From NCBI GenBank assembly GCA_009869945.1, contig WIXG01000476.1:1-51790 (forward strand): DNA of 51,790 nt. Reading direction: 5' to 3'. Position 1 is the stretch's first letter. Every line of letters starts with the position of its first letter. The notes beneath the pieces are model-generated. The model saw nothing but the letters and a program-made list of their open reading frames with translations. It had not been told where the DNA came from and did no database searches. Source of the stretch: Mesaphorura yosii (Eukaryota > Arthropoda > Collembola > Poduromorpha > Tullbergiidae). The translations under genes and the position numbers were made by a program. This document shows positions 21,630 to 33,537 of this stretch, piece after piece.

Positions 21630-23856
21630 ATGTCCGGCAAAGTTAAGGGCAAGGTTGCCCAGAGATTTCCAAGTGGTGGTGGCGTCCAGCCTCCTGGCCC
21701 TCCTCCTCAACAAGCCATGTCACAGCTATTAATGCCGGGTGCGCCAAGTATTCCCACCGTGGGACCTCAACAAAGATTTCCAATGCAAGGCGTACCATCC
21801 TCAGCCCCTAGACCTTACACTAATGTGGGGCCAGGTGGACATCCTGGTTCGCCCAATTATCCGGTAAGCTCAATAACTTGCCGAATGGCCATTAGCTATT
21901 GTCTACTATTTTGAGTCTCAGCGTAACGTTGTTGTAACAAGCTCTGGTTCGTTTTGAAGTTTAACCATTCTTCGTTTTCAACAGCAGAGACCTGGTCCTG
22001 GATTTAGTGGACCCGTAATGAGCGGAATGATGCCTCCCAGAACCCCTCAACCATCGCCACAGTATGGAAGCCAGATGCAACGGCCAATGGCACCGCAAAG
22101 TGGAAGTAAGCGAGCTGGAGACCCAAGATCAGTGGGAACAAAAGGGTAAGACAAGAACGAATTGCCTAAATTCTTAAAGTTTACCCTTGGGGATTAAAAC
22201 GAATATTTGTAACAGTGAATACCCCAAAAAAAAGAAGAAACAAGCTGACAAAATTCTACCACAGAAAGTTAGAGACCTAGTTCCAGAATCTCAAGCCTAC
22301 ATGGACCTACTAGCATTTGAGCGTAAATTGGATGCCACGATCATGAGAAAAAGATTGGACATTCAGGAGGCTTTGAAGCGTCCTATGAAGCAAAAGCGTA
22401 AGCTGAGAATTTTCATCTCCAACACATTCTATCCACCAAAAGAACCAACCGAAACTGAAGAAGGCTCCATTGCCTCCTGGGAACTTCGTGTGGAAGGGCG
22501 ACTGTTGGACGAATCTTCTAAACACGATCCAAATAAGGTATTACATACACAATTATTTGGGTGCACTTGCAGGTTGGGGCAAGCCATTTGATTATTCGCG
22601 TATTTGACTTTTAGGTGAAGAGAAAGTTTTCCTCGTTTTTCAAAAGCTTGGTCATTGAATTGGACAAGGACCTCTATGGTCCGGACAACCACTTGGTGGA
22701 ATGGCATCGTACCCCTACGACACAAGAAACAGATGGATTTCAAGTAAGGAAAACTATCAAGATTATGCTGAAGTCAGGAATTAAGCGTAATTGTACTCTT
22801 CAAGGTGAAACGCCCAGGGGACAGAAACGTACGCTGCACCATCCTGTTACTGCTGGATTACCAACCTCTGCAGTTTAAATTGGATACACGCTTGGCTCGT
22901 CTGCTTGGTGTTCACACTCAAACCAGACCAGTAATCATAGCTGCTCTGTGGCAATACATCAAAACGCACAGACTTCAGGTAGAACGACAGAAAAGAAACC
23001 TTAAAGCTTACTGAACTCATGCATACTATGTTTGGCAGGATTCGCATGAAAAGGAGTTTATAAATTGTGACAAATACTTGGAGCAAATATTTGGCTGTCC
23101 ACGAATGAAATTTGCAGAGGTGCCCCAACGGTTGAATCCTCTTCTTCATCCACCGGATCCGATTGTGATTAACCATATTATAAGGTTTGAAAATATACGG
23201 TTCGTTTCGTTTTACTTTCTGTTTGTTTCGTCGACTCTGTATTTTATATTTGATTCCGTGCTGATTGATCTTTTTTGTTTTGGACTTAATTAGTGTTGAA
23301 GGAGCTGAGCAAAAGAAAACCGCTTGCTACGACATTGAAGTTGAGGTGGATGACACTTTGAAGTCGCAGATGAACAACTTCTTGCTTTCAACTGCAAGCC
23401 AGCAGGAAATTCAGGTATTGGAGTTGTTCATCAATTAACAGAGTTGAGAGTTGGTTTAAGTATTTGAAGTTAAACTTTAAGTTTGTCTTCCAATTTAGAG
23501 TTTGGACTCGAAGATTCACGAGACCGTCGAGACGATCAACCAGCTGAAAACGAATCGAGAATTCTTCCTGAGTTTCGCCAAGGATCCTCAACAGTTCATT
23601 ACGAAATGGTTGATTTCCCAAACCAGGGACTTGAAGGTATGCTAGCGAAAATATTTAAGCAGTAGTGTGTTTATTAAATGTAAATCATTTTATCATTTAG
23701 ACCATGTCGGACATCGTCGGAAATCCGGAAGAGGAACGGCGATCAGAATTCTACACCCAACAATGGACGCAAGAAGCTGTTTGCCGTTACTTTTATTCGA
23801 AACTGCAGCAGAAGCGAGCAGAATTGGAACAGGCACTTGGCATTCGAAATGGTTAA
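21630..23856 (+). CDS. BAP60/SMARCD, SWI/SNF chromatin-remodelling subunit, nine exons
   Basis: Core accessory subunit of the BAF/PBAP remodelling complex (Drosophila BAP60, vertebrate SMARCD1-3). Exons: 21630-21863, 21985-22145, 22216-22537, 22615-22743, 22805-22978, 23039-23184, 23294-23414, 23499-23636 and 23701-23856, encoding 526 residues, close to the usual 515. The N terminus is Pro/Gly/Gln-rich and unstructured. The conserved part opens [20 protein letters not shown] and includes [14 protein letters not shown] and [20 protein letters not shown]. The SWIB domain covers about 300-375 ([32 protein letters not shown]). The C-terminal part has predicted coiled coil and ends [15 protein letters not shown]. 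The start at 21630 is the first ATG of the proline-rich frame. Confidence 0.97.
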
Positions 23857-24414
23857 AGCACCCAGCGTCCACAGGACGCCAAACAAGTTTGACTACAGGG
23901 TACAAGTGTACAACCTACGGCTTATTGGCACCCTGTTCAATTTTATTTGACGCATTTTTAAGGACATAAGCTTTTGAGCACTTCATTTGTTTTGCCCCTT
24001 TGTGAATAAGAGGTTATGGTTTCAGTCAAGCATACCAGAATTAATTTCTGGCATTAACGGACAAGGCATGATTTTACTTTTGCTAGCATAACATTAAATT
24101 ATAAGATTTAATAAAAAATAAGTTACAGAAGGATCCTTTTATTCATTGTTGCATTTATTCCATCAGCACTGAACTCTTACAACTGTCTCGAATTGGGACA
24201 CGCCTTCTCTTAGATTGATTGCATTTAATTTCCTAAAATGAATTTGCACTTTCGGATCGTAATGTTGGACGAAAATCTAATCACAATAAAATTAATACGT
24301 TTTGGCTTCTGAAAGGGCAAAAGCAGTCGCATAGCTCCCTTGTATAAACATCAGTTTAAATTTCTCTTTTCGCAGGCGGACAGCATAAGAATTCGTTTGT
24401 CTGGCCTGGCTACC
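23857..24414. other. spacer with BAP60 poly(A) signal at 24110-24115
   Basis: BAP60 3' untranslated region with AATAAA at 24110-24115, then about 300 bases upstream of the first gustatory receptor. The frame is open upstream of the receptor ATG, but only through non-ATG codons. No other feature is seen. Confidence 0.5.
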
Positions 24415-25774
24415 ATGAAGGATTTTACATTCCTGGAGCGTTTTGCATGGGTTCCACGCATTCTCGGCCAATTTCCGGTGACTGTGCGCCGAGACAAAAA
24501 TGATTCGATTGAATTACAGTACGGAAGAATTTCGTGGGGATTGCTGCTGACCATCGTTTGGCTAATTGTTATCTGCCTGTTTGGAGAGTGCACCTACGTC
24601 GTCACATTTTATAGTTTTAACAATAACAACATCGCTGACAGGGTGGGTCTGTCGCTGAACCTCGTATATTTGTTTGGATCGTACGTGTGCTACGGAATCT
24701 GGATGTATTCCGTGCCAAAGTTTCTTCCACTCTGGAAAAACGTAACCAACTACGACTCAAGATTTCGATTCTCGAACTCGAACCCTAGCGGATTTAAATG
24801 GAGTGACCCAAAGTTCCTCATCCTGCTTAGCACTTGGCTTGCTTCTACGGTGGTGGACACCATCTTACTGGGGACGAGCACTGGCAACAGGTATCCCGTA
24901 CAGATTGTCCAAGATGGTACGAATCAGACATTACGGATCTGGATTTTCGAACATCTGCCTCTTGACTATCGTGTCAGCTTTTACTTGTATGGCTTTGCTC
25001 TCTCCGTGGCGAATTCGTCCATTTTTTTCTCGCTGTCTTTTGTAACCTTCTTCACGTCAATATTTTGTGTGAGAGTGTCCCATCTAACTGCACACATTAA
25101 TTCGTTCGTCAGTGTTGAATCTCTCTACGCATTTGAGGGCAAAACTGGGCAGCGCATGAAGGGCGCCTGGAATGCAGAAATTAACAGAAGACTGCAACAT
25201 TTGGACGAAATATTTGAGCTTCTGTCCAAAACTTCCGAAATGACCGTTTTCACCTTCGTAATTCGGGCAACGGCTCTGATGTTGAGCGTTTCCTTCATTT
25301 TGGTTAGCATTTATCAAAGTATGCCACGCATACCACCGTACCTGCTGTACACGTTTTACCTGCTGGCCGGGACTTTGATTAACAATGCGCTGAGGCTAAT
25401 TGTCTTATCATCCTGTGGAGAGCTTCTTCGAAAAACGGTAAACCAGAAAGATATTAACTTTCTTATTTACACATTCCGCTCATCTGAATCAATCAGGTCG
25501 CCAATTTGAAGAAGAGCATTAACACGCTCATTCCAACGAATTCTGCGGATGCGCTAAATCTTCTTCATTTGAAGCAAAGGGTTGCAGAAATTCGCTACGA
25601 ACTCAGTGCTTACGGGTTCTTTAAAGTGGGCAGGAAGTTAGTCACATCGGTAAGCTAATCCGATCTAATTTAAAAGGTGTACGTGGTAAACACTTTGGGA
25701 TTTTACAGATATTTGGCGCTGTCGTCACTTACAACGTGGTCCTGGTTCAGTTCGAGTACACACAAACAACGTAA
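24415..25774 (+). CDS. gustatory receptor A of tandem trio, three exons
   Basis: Insect-type gustatory receptor: a seven-membrane ligand-gated cation channel subunit with cytoplasmic N terminus. Exons 24415-25437 (341 codons), 25497-25649 (51 codons) and 25709-25774 join in phase 0 through two 59 bp introns to give 413 residues. The ATG at 24415 is chosen because the paralogues also begin MKD-x-x-F(L/M)E-x-F-x-W-(V/L/I)P. Several membrane segments follow the amphipathic N terminus. The last exon carries the family signature TYNVVLVQF in the seventh helix. The preceding block ELSAYGFFKVGRKLVTS is the usual pre-TM7 motif. Gene order, intron positions and sequence show it arose by tandem duplication with B and C. 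The ligand cannot be inferred. Confidence 0.92.
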
Positions 25775-26130
25775 TTTTAGGTTATCATCCTAAGTTCATG
25801 AAATTGTACTTATAGCAAAACCAGTCTCTGAAAACGCGATTGAATGCGAACCGGATAAACATTGTAACAATTGTACTCAAGAAGTTAACCTTCGGTTCAT
25901 GAAATCTCAAGAACGGGCGCACTGAATTCCTCAAGTGAATTACAAATATTTGTTCTTGTTATCAAATCTTCTAAAATGTCATTCGATTGTCACGCAGCCA
26001 CTCCCCACTAAATAAAAATAAAATAAAAAACTAAAGGGATTGGATTTCATATTTTTCAATACTGCGTAATAATCAGTCACCGGTCGAATTCTAAAGACGT
26101 GCGTCGTAAAGCTTCCTTCGAAAAGATAAA
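25775..26130. other. spacer between gustatory receptors A and B
   Basis: A run of overlapping AATAAA-like motifs around 26011-26030 probably holds the poly(A) signal of receptor A. The remaining 100 bases lie upstream of receptor B. Nothing else is seen. Confidence 0.45.
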
Positions 26131-27505
26131 ATGAAGGATCTTCGATTTATGGAGCTTTTCTCATGGCTTCCGCTCATTTTTGGTCAATTCCCGGTTCAAA
26201 TCTTACACAATCGCTTTGGGGTAATCCAGCTCAAGTACGGAAAGGCTTCGCTCGGGTCATTCTTCGCTGTTGGCTGGCTACTTGCAAGATGCCTCTTTGG
26301 AGAAATGGAGTTTAAGATTGCAATGTATAGTTTCAATAATGGGGACGTCGCCGGGAAGGTTGGATTTTCACTTAACATGGTGTTCCTGTTTGGGTCCTAC
26401 TTCTACTATTTGATCTGGATGTACTGCGTACCAAAGTTCCTTGTTGTTTGGAGGAGTCTGTCCAAATACGACTGCAAATTTCCGTTTTCCAGTCATAGAT
26501 TCAGGTGCAACAACCTGGCCCTCATCACCCTCAGCTTCTTGTGGGTCTACACGGCTCTCATTGACATCGTCGTGGCTGGGAAAAGTGCATCCGCCGTCTA
26601 CCCCATTCATGCAATACGGGTAAACGAGACACACAGGGTCTGGCTCGTAGATAATCTGCCATTTAGCCTCTCCGTCATGTTTTATTCAATGGGAGTCGTC
26701 ATTTCTGTTGCATCCGCAGCAATTTTCTTCCCTCTGTTCTTCATAGCCTTTTTCACAACCGCATTTTGCTCCCGAATATCCGAAGTCACCACTTTCATCG
26801 AATCGGCTTTCAGTGTCGAACCAGTCTATGATTTAGAGCGGACAGAAATCGGCAAGCTACGAAGCAGAAAATTGGCCTTCCTGTCAGGAGCCTACGAAGC
26901 CGTCTGTGAAAGGCTGGAACAGCTGGAAGAAATATTTCAAGAATTGTCCAACTCGTCGAAATTGATTACTCTCTTTGTAGTAGTCCGGGAATCCGTGATG
27001 GTTTTAACCTTATCATTCTTGCAGGTTAAAGTATTTGTTCAGGCAGCTCAAGGCACTAGTCTTGGGGTCTTTCACTTCATGAACGTTCACATGGTCACAA
27101 GCATTGTGAGACTGCTTGTACTGTCGTGGTGCGGGGAACAACTCCAGCAAGCTGTAAGCCTGCCATAAACTCCCTTCATTCATGCGCCACCGTTCTGTAT
27201 TTGTATTGTACTCTGGATTAGACAATGCATCTGAAGAAGGTGGTCCACAGTTTGCGATCATTGCATTTGGCCGATGCTGTCCAGCTTCTGCATTTAAAAC
27301 TTTCGGCTACAGGACTAAACTTCGAATTGAGTGCGTACGGATTCTTCAGAGTAAACAGAAGCATGGTGACATCGGTAATACGCTACGCTGGTCAATTTAC
27401 TTACGATTTTTTTGGATGTGACCCTTTTCCAATTTTCTGCTGCAGATATTCGGTGCTATCATCACATACAATGTGGTTCTCATACAATTCGCAAATTCAG
27501 AATAG
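26131..27505 (+). CDS. gustatory receptor B of tandem trio, three exons
   Basis: Second copy in the array, 411 residues, same channel family as A. Exons 26131-27153 (341 codons, same length as in A), 27222-27374 (51 codons) and 27446-27505, all phase 0, introns 68 and 71 bp. Begins MKDLRFMELFSWLPLIFGQF; shares FGSYFYYLIWMYCVPKFL with A (A: FGSYVCYGIWMYSVPKFL). Pre-TM7 block ELSAYGFFRVNRSMVTS, and TM7 signature TYNVVLIQF. It lies between receptors A and C on the same strand. No lesions; it looks functional. Closest relative in the window is A, judged from sequence identity and equal exon-1 length. Confidence 0.92.
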
Positions 27506-27925
27506 AATTCAGCCGCCTTTCCTACGATGAATTAAACGCATCGTCATCACCGTCAAGTAAAACAACGCAACTATTAAGACCAAAAGTTTATTAATTGTGC
27601 GGAGGTGCTTTCTTATTCCAAGGCTTTCTTTCTCCGCGAAGCAAAGCTCAAGGCAAGACCGCTGTCTCTCTATTTACACAGCAATTTAGCCAACTTTCAG
27701 TAATCAATTAATTATTAATGAATTTAATCAAAAGGTGAGTCAGGTTCCATTGTGTTGTCTTGAGTCGCTTGACTGGCCTTTGTCATTAGTGAATTGAGCG
27801 TCGGCGTAAATTGTGTCTGGTAAATTGATGGCGTCTGGTCTGAAGGATAAAGAAATATCGATTTAATGACCTGCAGTTGACAGAGTCGTCGCATTCTTCT
27901 GCTGGTCGCGTTCGTGATTGTTAAC
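27506..27925. other. spacer between gustatory receptors B and C
   Basis: No coding sequence, repeat or RNA gene recognised. It contains the end of receptor B and the promoter of receptor C. Confidence 0.4.
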
Positions 27926-29400
27926 ATGGCTGATAAGGCTGTTGAGCCCAGACAGCCAGTGACAATGAAGGACCACGTATTCTTGGAGAACTTCAGTTGG
28001 ATTCCATTCTTGCTTGGACAATTTCCAGCAAAAATTCGACGAAATAAGGGTGGCTTCAGTTTCACGCAGAAATTATGGTCGCCTGGAGTCATCGTTGCTG
28101 TCCTCTACCTGATTTTCCATCTGTTTCTCTGTCGGGGCGTCTTCTTCACCCTGTACCTCAGCTACCTTCAAGCTCTCAATACCTACACTGTGAAGAGTAA
28201 ACTGGAATGGGCCCTCTCTACACTTTACATGTGTGGAGCATACGTGTTTTATCTGCTTTGGATGTGCACGATTGGTAAGTACCTGACCGTCTGGAAACTC
28301 CTGTACAATTACGACCATAAATTTCTTGCTTCGTTCTCCTCACGATTTTTGAACGCCGACTGCATCATTTTGACCTTCACATTCTTGTTCACGTGTGCCA
28401 TGGATTTGATTGTCGTTGGAATCGCTGGAATGAATAAATCGACCGGCTGTGATGCGGGATTCGGACTTAATGCCAATTCCACGAATTCCACGATGCACCA
28501 AATGAAAGCATCGGCCTTTTATACTGCGGTCTTGAAATTTTCGCCTTTCGACTGCAAGACGACGTTTTGGTTCTCCGGCCTCCATGCTTCTGTCGCCAAT
28601 GTGGCAATATTTTTTGCACTGTTTCATTTCACATACTTTACAACCATGATCTCGACCAGAATTTCTGAGCTGGATTCGTTCTTGTGCAACTTTATTGATA
28701 ACAACAGATGTGTGGCTGATGGAGTCTTTTGCAAGTCACTCACACCCTGGACAACTGACACGCTCTCGGTGAAGCTGCGTCACCTGAATTCGGCATTCAT
28801 GCAACTGTCAGAAGCTTGTAAACCAGTGCTCCTGATATTTTTCGTCCGTGAAGCTATGATGGTGTCCATCCTTTCGTATGTGTTGGCGACAAACGTATTA
28901 CAGATGCTATTTTCAACAGAATACACTGAATTAGTCCTTGGTCTGGCCCTGATTATGATCATGCTTGTCATCATACTCCGTCTCTTCGTTGCAGCAGATT
29001 GTGGAGAGCAACTGCAGAATTGCGTAAGTGAATCGTTGACATGCTGCATGCTATGTGAATTAGTTCTTAATTGTGGCTGCAGGTTAAGAAACTGAATGGC
29101 ACGGTTCAACAACTACCGGCAGGAGTTGCGAAGGACAATGTCCAGCTCTTGCATTTCAAGCAGTATGTGTCGCAGCTAAGATTTGAGTTATCAGCATTTG
29201 GATTCTTCAGAGTGAATCGACATATTCTTACCACGGTAAGCTTACAGCCTTCAGCTTTCAGAAATCGGCAACTCCTACTCAAATACACGGTGCTCATGTT
29301 ATTTGCTCATGTCCAGATTGCAGGTGCGGTCATCACGTACAATGTGGTCTTGATCCAGTTCGCAAGTTCTGAGCCCCAGGCGTGCAGTGCTTTGGCCTGA
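27926..29400 (+). CDS. gustatory receptor C of tandem trio, three exons
   Basis: Third copy, 444 residues from ATG 27926; a second ATG at 27965 (MKDHVFLENFSWIP) aligns with the starts of A and B and would give 431. Exons 27926-29023, 29083-29235 (51 codons) and 29317-29400, all phase 0, introns 59 and 81 bp. It shares the N-terminal block, the cytoplasmic LRHLNSAFMQLSEA region and the C-terminal ELSAFGFFRVNRHILTT and TYNVVLIQF. It is the most divergent of the three. The second extracellular-side loop is expanded (NANSTNSTMHQMKAS, with potential N-glycosylation sites). The tail runs 12 residues past the QF motif. Intact, so presumably functional. Confidence 0.92.
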
Positions 29401-29670
29401 TTACTGTCAGCAAGAGATTTCTGGAGAATATTTTTGTAAAGCAGGTGTTGTAGAATTATTGTAGACTGGATGTTGGAGTAATCAGTCCAGAGTCCAGAGT
29501 CTAGCTAGCTTAATTTACATACTAATTTGGTTGCGCAGATGAGAACAATTATGTTAATTAGTGAGGATGAATTTTTATCCAACTTGTAATCTTTAAGTCT
29601 TGGATCCAGAGCGGTACATTCATTCTGAAAGAAAACATTACTGCTATCCAGCGTCATTAGCTTCTTCAAA

Positions 29671-30703
29671 ATGAAGTGCTTGAGCTCTTTCTCCGTTAAA
29701 TCACATTTCGTACTTTTGGTCACTATTTTATCTTTGCCAGTAATTCTAATTCATGGCACAAACGCCTCGCCTTTGCCACTTCGATCCAAGTCTCGTTGTC
29801 TTCTCTGTTCGTTTCAAGAGCGAGGTGGCAGAAATTCGACACTTCTGCTGGTCACAAAGTCTGGGCACTATATTCTGCTTCCGGGTGTGTACGAAATGGA
29901 CTCGCTTGCAAATCAAAATTACTACGATACGGCTGATCCAGTGATTGGCTGCTACGCTTATGGATTGTGAGACAATAAATTCTAATCTCATTGTTGAAAT
30001 CATGAATCAATTAATGCGACACGAATTGTTAAGGTGGTTGTTTTACTCGGAGCCGTCGTACAACTGGGATGAGGACGCTTCTTCCATGATTCCTGGCTCC
30101 AAGGTGGAGTGGATCCTGAGCACAGACCGAACAATCTTTTACCCATTTAGGATGGATGTCAAATCGTTTCGAACAGCAGCCAGTTCCATTCCAATCAGGT
30201 ACACTTAGCGTTAGCGAATTCATGACTGTGTAGTAAATTAATGTGCCACCGCTTCCTGATTTCCGCGTAGCGACCCGACATTCACCGTGTTTCTGGGCCA
30301 CAACTACACTGGACCAAGTGACGTGGAGACCGACTCCAATTACGCAAATCCTCCGTACAGCAAACCGAAATCGTTGATCATCACAGGCAGCGATCCGTGG
30401 TACGTGTACACAGCCTCCAATTTTGTGCAGAAGACCGTTTGCCTGGTTCCAACAAATAACCACCTGCTCATTAGAGATTTTTATGCCCAACAAGTGACAA
30501 AATTGCTGAGGCACATTAATTCAGCACACATCGACGGCTGCACGGTGGAGTTCGTCAATGAAGGTGCAAGTGAAGACGGAAGCAGCGACAGGCAGGCAAG
30601 AATAACCGATGTCAAGAACGAATCGGGCGAAAATGTGATCATTCGTCGAATTCCACCCATATTCATGTCAAATGAAGAAGACGAAAATAAAGTTAACGTT
30701 TAG
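29671..30703 (+). CDS. secreted protein, possible beta/gamma-crystallin-like domains
   Basis: Exons 29671-29966, 30034-30198 and 30271-30703 join without stops to encode 297 residues. The first 33 residues form a signal peptide (hydrophobic HFVLLVTILSLPVILI). I do not recognise an orthologue. Two adjacent stretches resemble Greek-key beta/gamma-crystallin motifs: FTVFLGHNYTGPSDVETD and PWYVYTASNFVQKTVCLVP, each with the pattern aromatic, then Asn-(Tyr/Phe), then a following strand. An earlier stretch (GLWLFYSEPSYNWDED, then TIFYPFRMDVKSF) may be a second, more diverged pair. The final 70 residues are acidic and charged (EGASEDGSSDRQAR), probably disordered. The intron at 29967 uses donor TT|GTGAGA, which restores the frame. 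The family assignment is inference; an orphan secreted protein is the safe call. Confidence 0.7.
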
Positions 30704-30776
30704 CCTTTAGGTTTTGGACACAACCACCTTTGTAATAATTACAGAATTAATTAAGAAAGCACACCATAAATAATTA

Positions 30777-30782
30777 AATAAA
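30777..30782 (+). terminator. poly(A) signal of the secreted-protein gene
   Basis: AATAAA 73 bases after the stop codon, in the expected orientation. Confidence 0.5.
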
Positions 30783-31153
30783 AATACATCTGATTATTGG
30801 CATCTGTAAGTTCTCGTACTTTGCAAGCGTTGCACGCGCATAACACAAAGCCGAAAAGAACTTGCTTCTTGCTTGTCATATCAAAGCGCGAAGCGAATCC
30901 GGTCGTTTTAAATCATCTCGCTTCTATTGTTGGACGTGGACGCACTGAAAAAGTCCACAAAGTACTTCTGCTGCTCCATTTACCGTCGTGATTGTGGTTT
31001 CCCTTGGAAAGGACTTCTTCAGTTTCCAGTACTTCTGTACATGTTCGCATTGTAAAATGCTTGGTAATTTATGAACTACGTGATTGAGTAATTCATAAGA
31101 GCTCGCGTCCTCCCAGGAGTGGAGTTAACATTAGTTAAAGTTAAAAATTCAAA
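30783..31153. other. spacer upstream of the NEMP gene
   Basis: No gene recognised; the frame at 30797-30991 has no family resemblance. It should contain the NEMP promoter. Confidence 0.4.
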
Positions 31154-33239
31154 ATGAAGTTTCACCGTTTTACATTTGTAACTGGAAAGGGTTGGATTGT
31201 GTCTCCAGTATTATTGTATTGCATTCTAAGTTTTCTAAGTGCCCTTACTACACCGGTTCAAGGTACACATCAGTGACTAATGATATTGATAGCCTTCTGA
31301 TCTTGACTTGTATTTGCAAATTGAGGAATTCGAAATGTTGCAGGGTCTCCTCCTAGTCATATTCGGGACATTGTCCACCACGTTTCTTCCGGAGACACTG
31401 TCAACGTCGAACGGAACTTGGAACTGCACATATTTTGCCGGAAAGCCGATCCTAAATCGTTGGCCAATTATTTTCGAACAGCTACGGTAAGCTAACTCAA
31501 TAACATTATTTCTGGGTTTCACATTTTATATATACAGCAAAGCGGTTTCGTACTTTCAGTTGAGAATAACTAGCACCGCGGATGACATCAAATTAATACA
31601 CGGTCACTCCGACGTCGATGTTTATAAAAAATACATGCAGACTACTAAGTGGCTACTTTGGACCCAAAACCTTCTTCCATGGCGTATTCGAGATGTATGC
31701 ATATTGAGCTACTATTATCACCTAGACCAAATTATTCCTGACTTGGGAATTTGCCCTTTATATTGTAATCAACTCTTTTGTACAGGTCAGCTTTCCGACA
31801 TTCAATACATCTTGTGTTGGAATCTCCACAAGTAAGCCATATACGGCCACGCTGGTTACCAAACGTAAGTGATAACATGTTTTGCAAAACATGCAAGACG
31901 TTTTCCTCATTCCTTTTTTATCAAGATTATTATTTAACTTCCAGCAATTAATGGATGGAGCCTTGCAGTATTGTTGGCTGGAATTGTCTTATTCTTCCTG
32001 GCGCCTGATCTTAGCAAATCAACATCATTCTTTTATGGAAGTGGTACATTCGTGGGGGCGTTGGCCGCAGCTCTTATATTATTGTTTGTTGTGTCGAGAA
32101 TGCTTCCTAAGGTGGGTTGTCGTTTTCGGATATTGCCGGAAGATGTAAGATAAGATTTCCTCCTACCACAGATATCTGAATTTCGAATTAATGCTTTTGA
32201 CACGAAAGCTTAATCTGCGTCGCTCGTTTGGAATCGAATTTAATTGTTGTACCCTGTGTCCGATATCTAGAATAAGATTTCTTACGCGGCATACGCGGCA
32301 CTGTCGTCTATTGTTCTCTACATTTATGGAGAATTCTGGAACAGTCTTCAAGAGAGCCTTCACAATTACCTGTCATACATTTTGGCGTACCTGACTTTGG
32401 GGGCAGGGCTCTCTTTCATGATGTGCTACAGACTTGGTCCACCAGACAATCCCAGGACGCTCGACATTATTCGGTGGTTTCTGCAGGTAAGTTGAAACTC
32501 TAGTTGCAAGCACCCATGTGAAATCCGAAGCAAACATATCTTAACCATGTTCTGACTCTTATGTACTCTTTATAGGGTTGCGGGCTAGTCTTTATCTATT
32601 TCAGCAGTGACTTGATTGAAGTCTCAACCTCAATAATATTTCTTACCCTCTTGTACCATAATATTTCTGGAAGAGTATTTTATGAGCTCCAAAGACAATG
32701 GTAGGTATGTCGTCTGTACGGGGACGGGGACTCAATGTGTATCAAAAACTATTCCGCCCTTTCTTAGGAAGCGACGATTTCCTCCCAAACCCACACTGTT
32801 GACTGAAGAGGAATATATAACTCAAGGAGCTGCCGAAACAAATAAGGAACTGGAGAAACTTCGCGAATTTTGCTCCAGTCCAAATTGCAGTGCCTGGAAA
32901 CTTGTTAGTCGTCTCAAAGACCCTCGTAGGTGGGTAACCTGGTGATAATAATAATTATGGACGCCGCGCGCCCTGGAATTCAGTCAACTCAGTATTTTAT
33001 TTTATGTCGGCAGATTTTCAGACTTTGTGGAAGGAAAATCTCATCTTAGTGACAACGAAATGATGGATTTCGAGACTGAAATCATGAAAGACTCAGGCGA
33101 TAGCGACGAAAACGAAGAACTCCTCTTGACGGATGATTCTGATGACAACTCGATCAATCCTGGGCCACTAGCACTTGGCAAAAACGTACTCGTCAATGGG
33201 AACGGGAATGGGCATTTAACTGACGATGATGATGATTAG
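31154..33239 (+). CDS. nuclear envelope integral membrane protein (NEMP/TMEM194 family), nine exons
   Basis: Inner nuclear membrane protein family that stiffens the nuclear envelope and supports fertility in animals. Exons: 31154-31262, 31344-31486, 31560-31694, 31786-31864, 31945-32111, 32271-32486, 32576-32700, 32768-32929 and 33014-33239, encoding 453 residues. The N-terminal hydrophobic segment acts as signal or anchor, then a lumenal domain with Cys in SCVGISTSKPY. The membrane core is diagnostic: LLAGIVLFFLAPDLSKSTSF, GTFVGALAAALILLFVVSRM, then ILAYLTLGAGLSFMMCYRLG and PPDNPRTLDIIRWFLQ. After it come LLTEEEYITQGAAETNKEL, SAWKLVSRLKDPRR and DFVEGKSHLS, all matching NEMP1 positions. The acidic tail ends in a run of Asp. 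Exon 6 was placed at 32271 because that acceptor alone restores a membrane segment (KISYAAYAALSSIVLYIYG). Confidence 0.93.
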
Positions 33240-33531
33240 ACTGAAAATACACATAGACCAAATTGTACAAAAGCTTGTAAATATTGTTGCCTTTCATTTC
33301 GATCTTACTGAACTCTTCCTAAAACTGTACTGTACCTTTCGGATTCCTACTTAAGCTCCTAACTCCGCTCTTGACTTAACTAACTTTATTAACTTATTGT
33401 ACTGATCGCTAGTTTTATGTTGCAATCTAAGTGCAGGACTTCGGTGTGCAATTGCACATTTCAATAAGCTAACTAACTCAATTACTCTAATAAGTATGCA
33501 GCTTTTGTTACCAGTTAGGATACTGATTTGT

Positions 33532-33537
33532 AATAAA
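33532..33537 (+). terminator. poly(A) signal of the NEMP gene
   Basis: AATAAA 293 bases after the NEMP stop codon, the first canonical signal seen downstream. Confidence 0.45.

Noticed and set aside
24340..24414. N-terminal extension of gustatory receptor A from 24340
   Set aside because: The extension begins with TTG, not ATG, and the paralogues start at the aligned MKD methionine.
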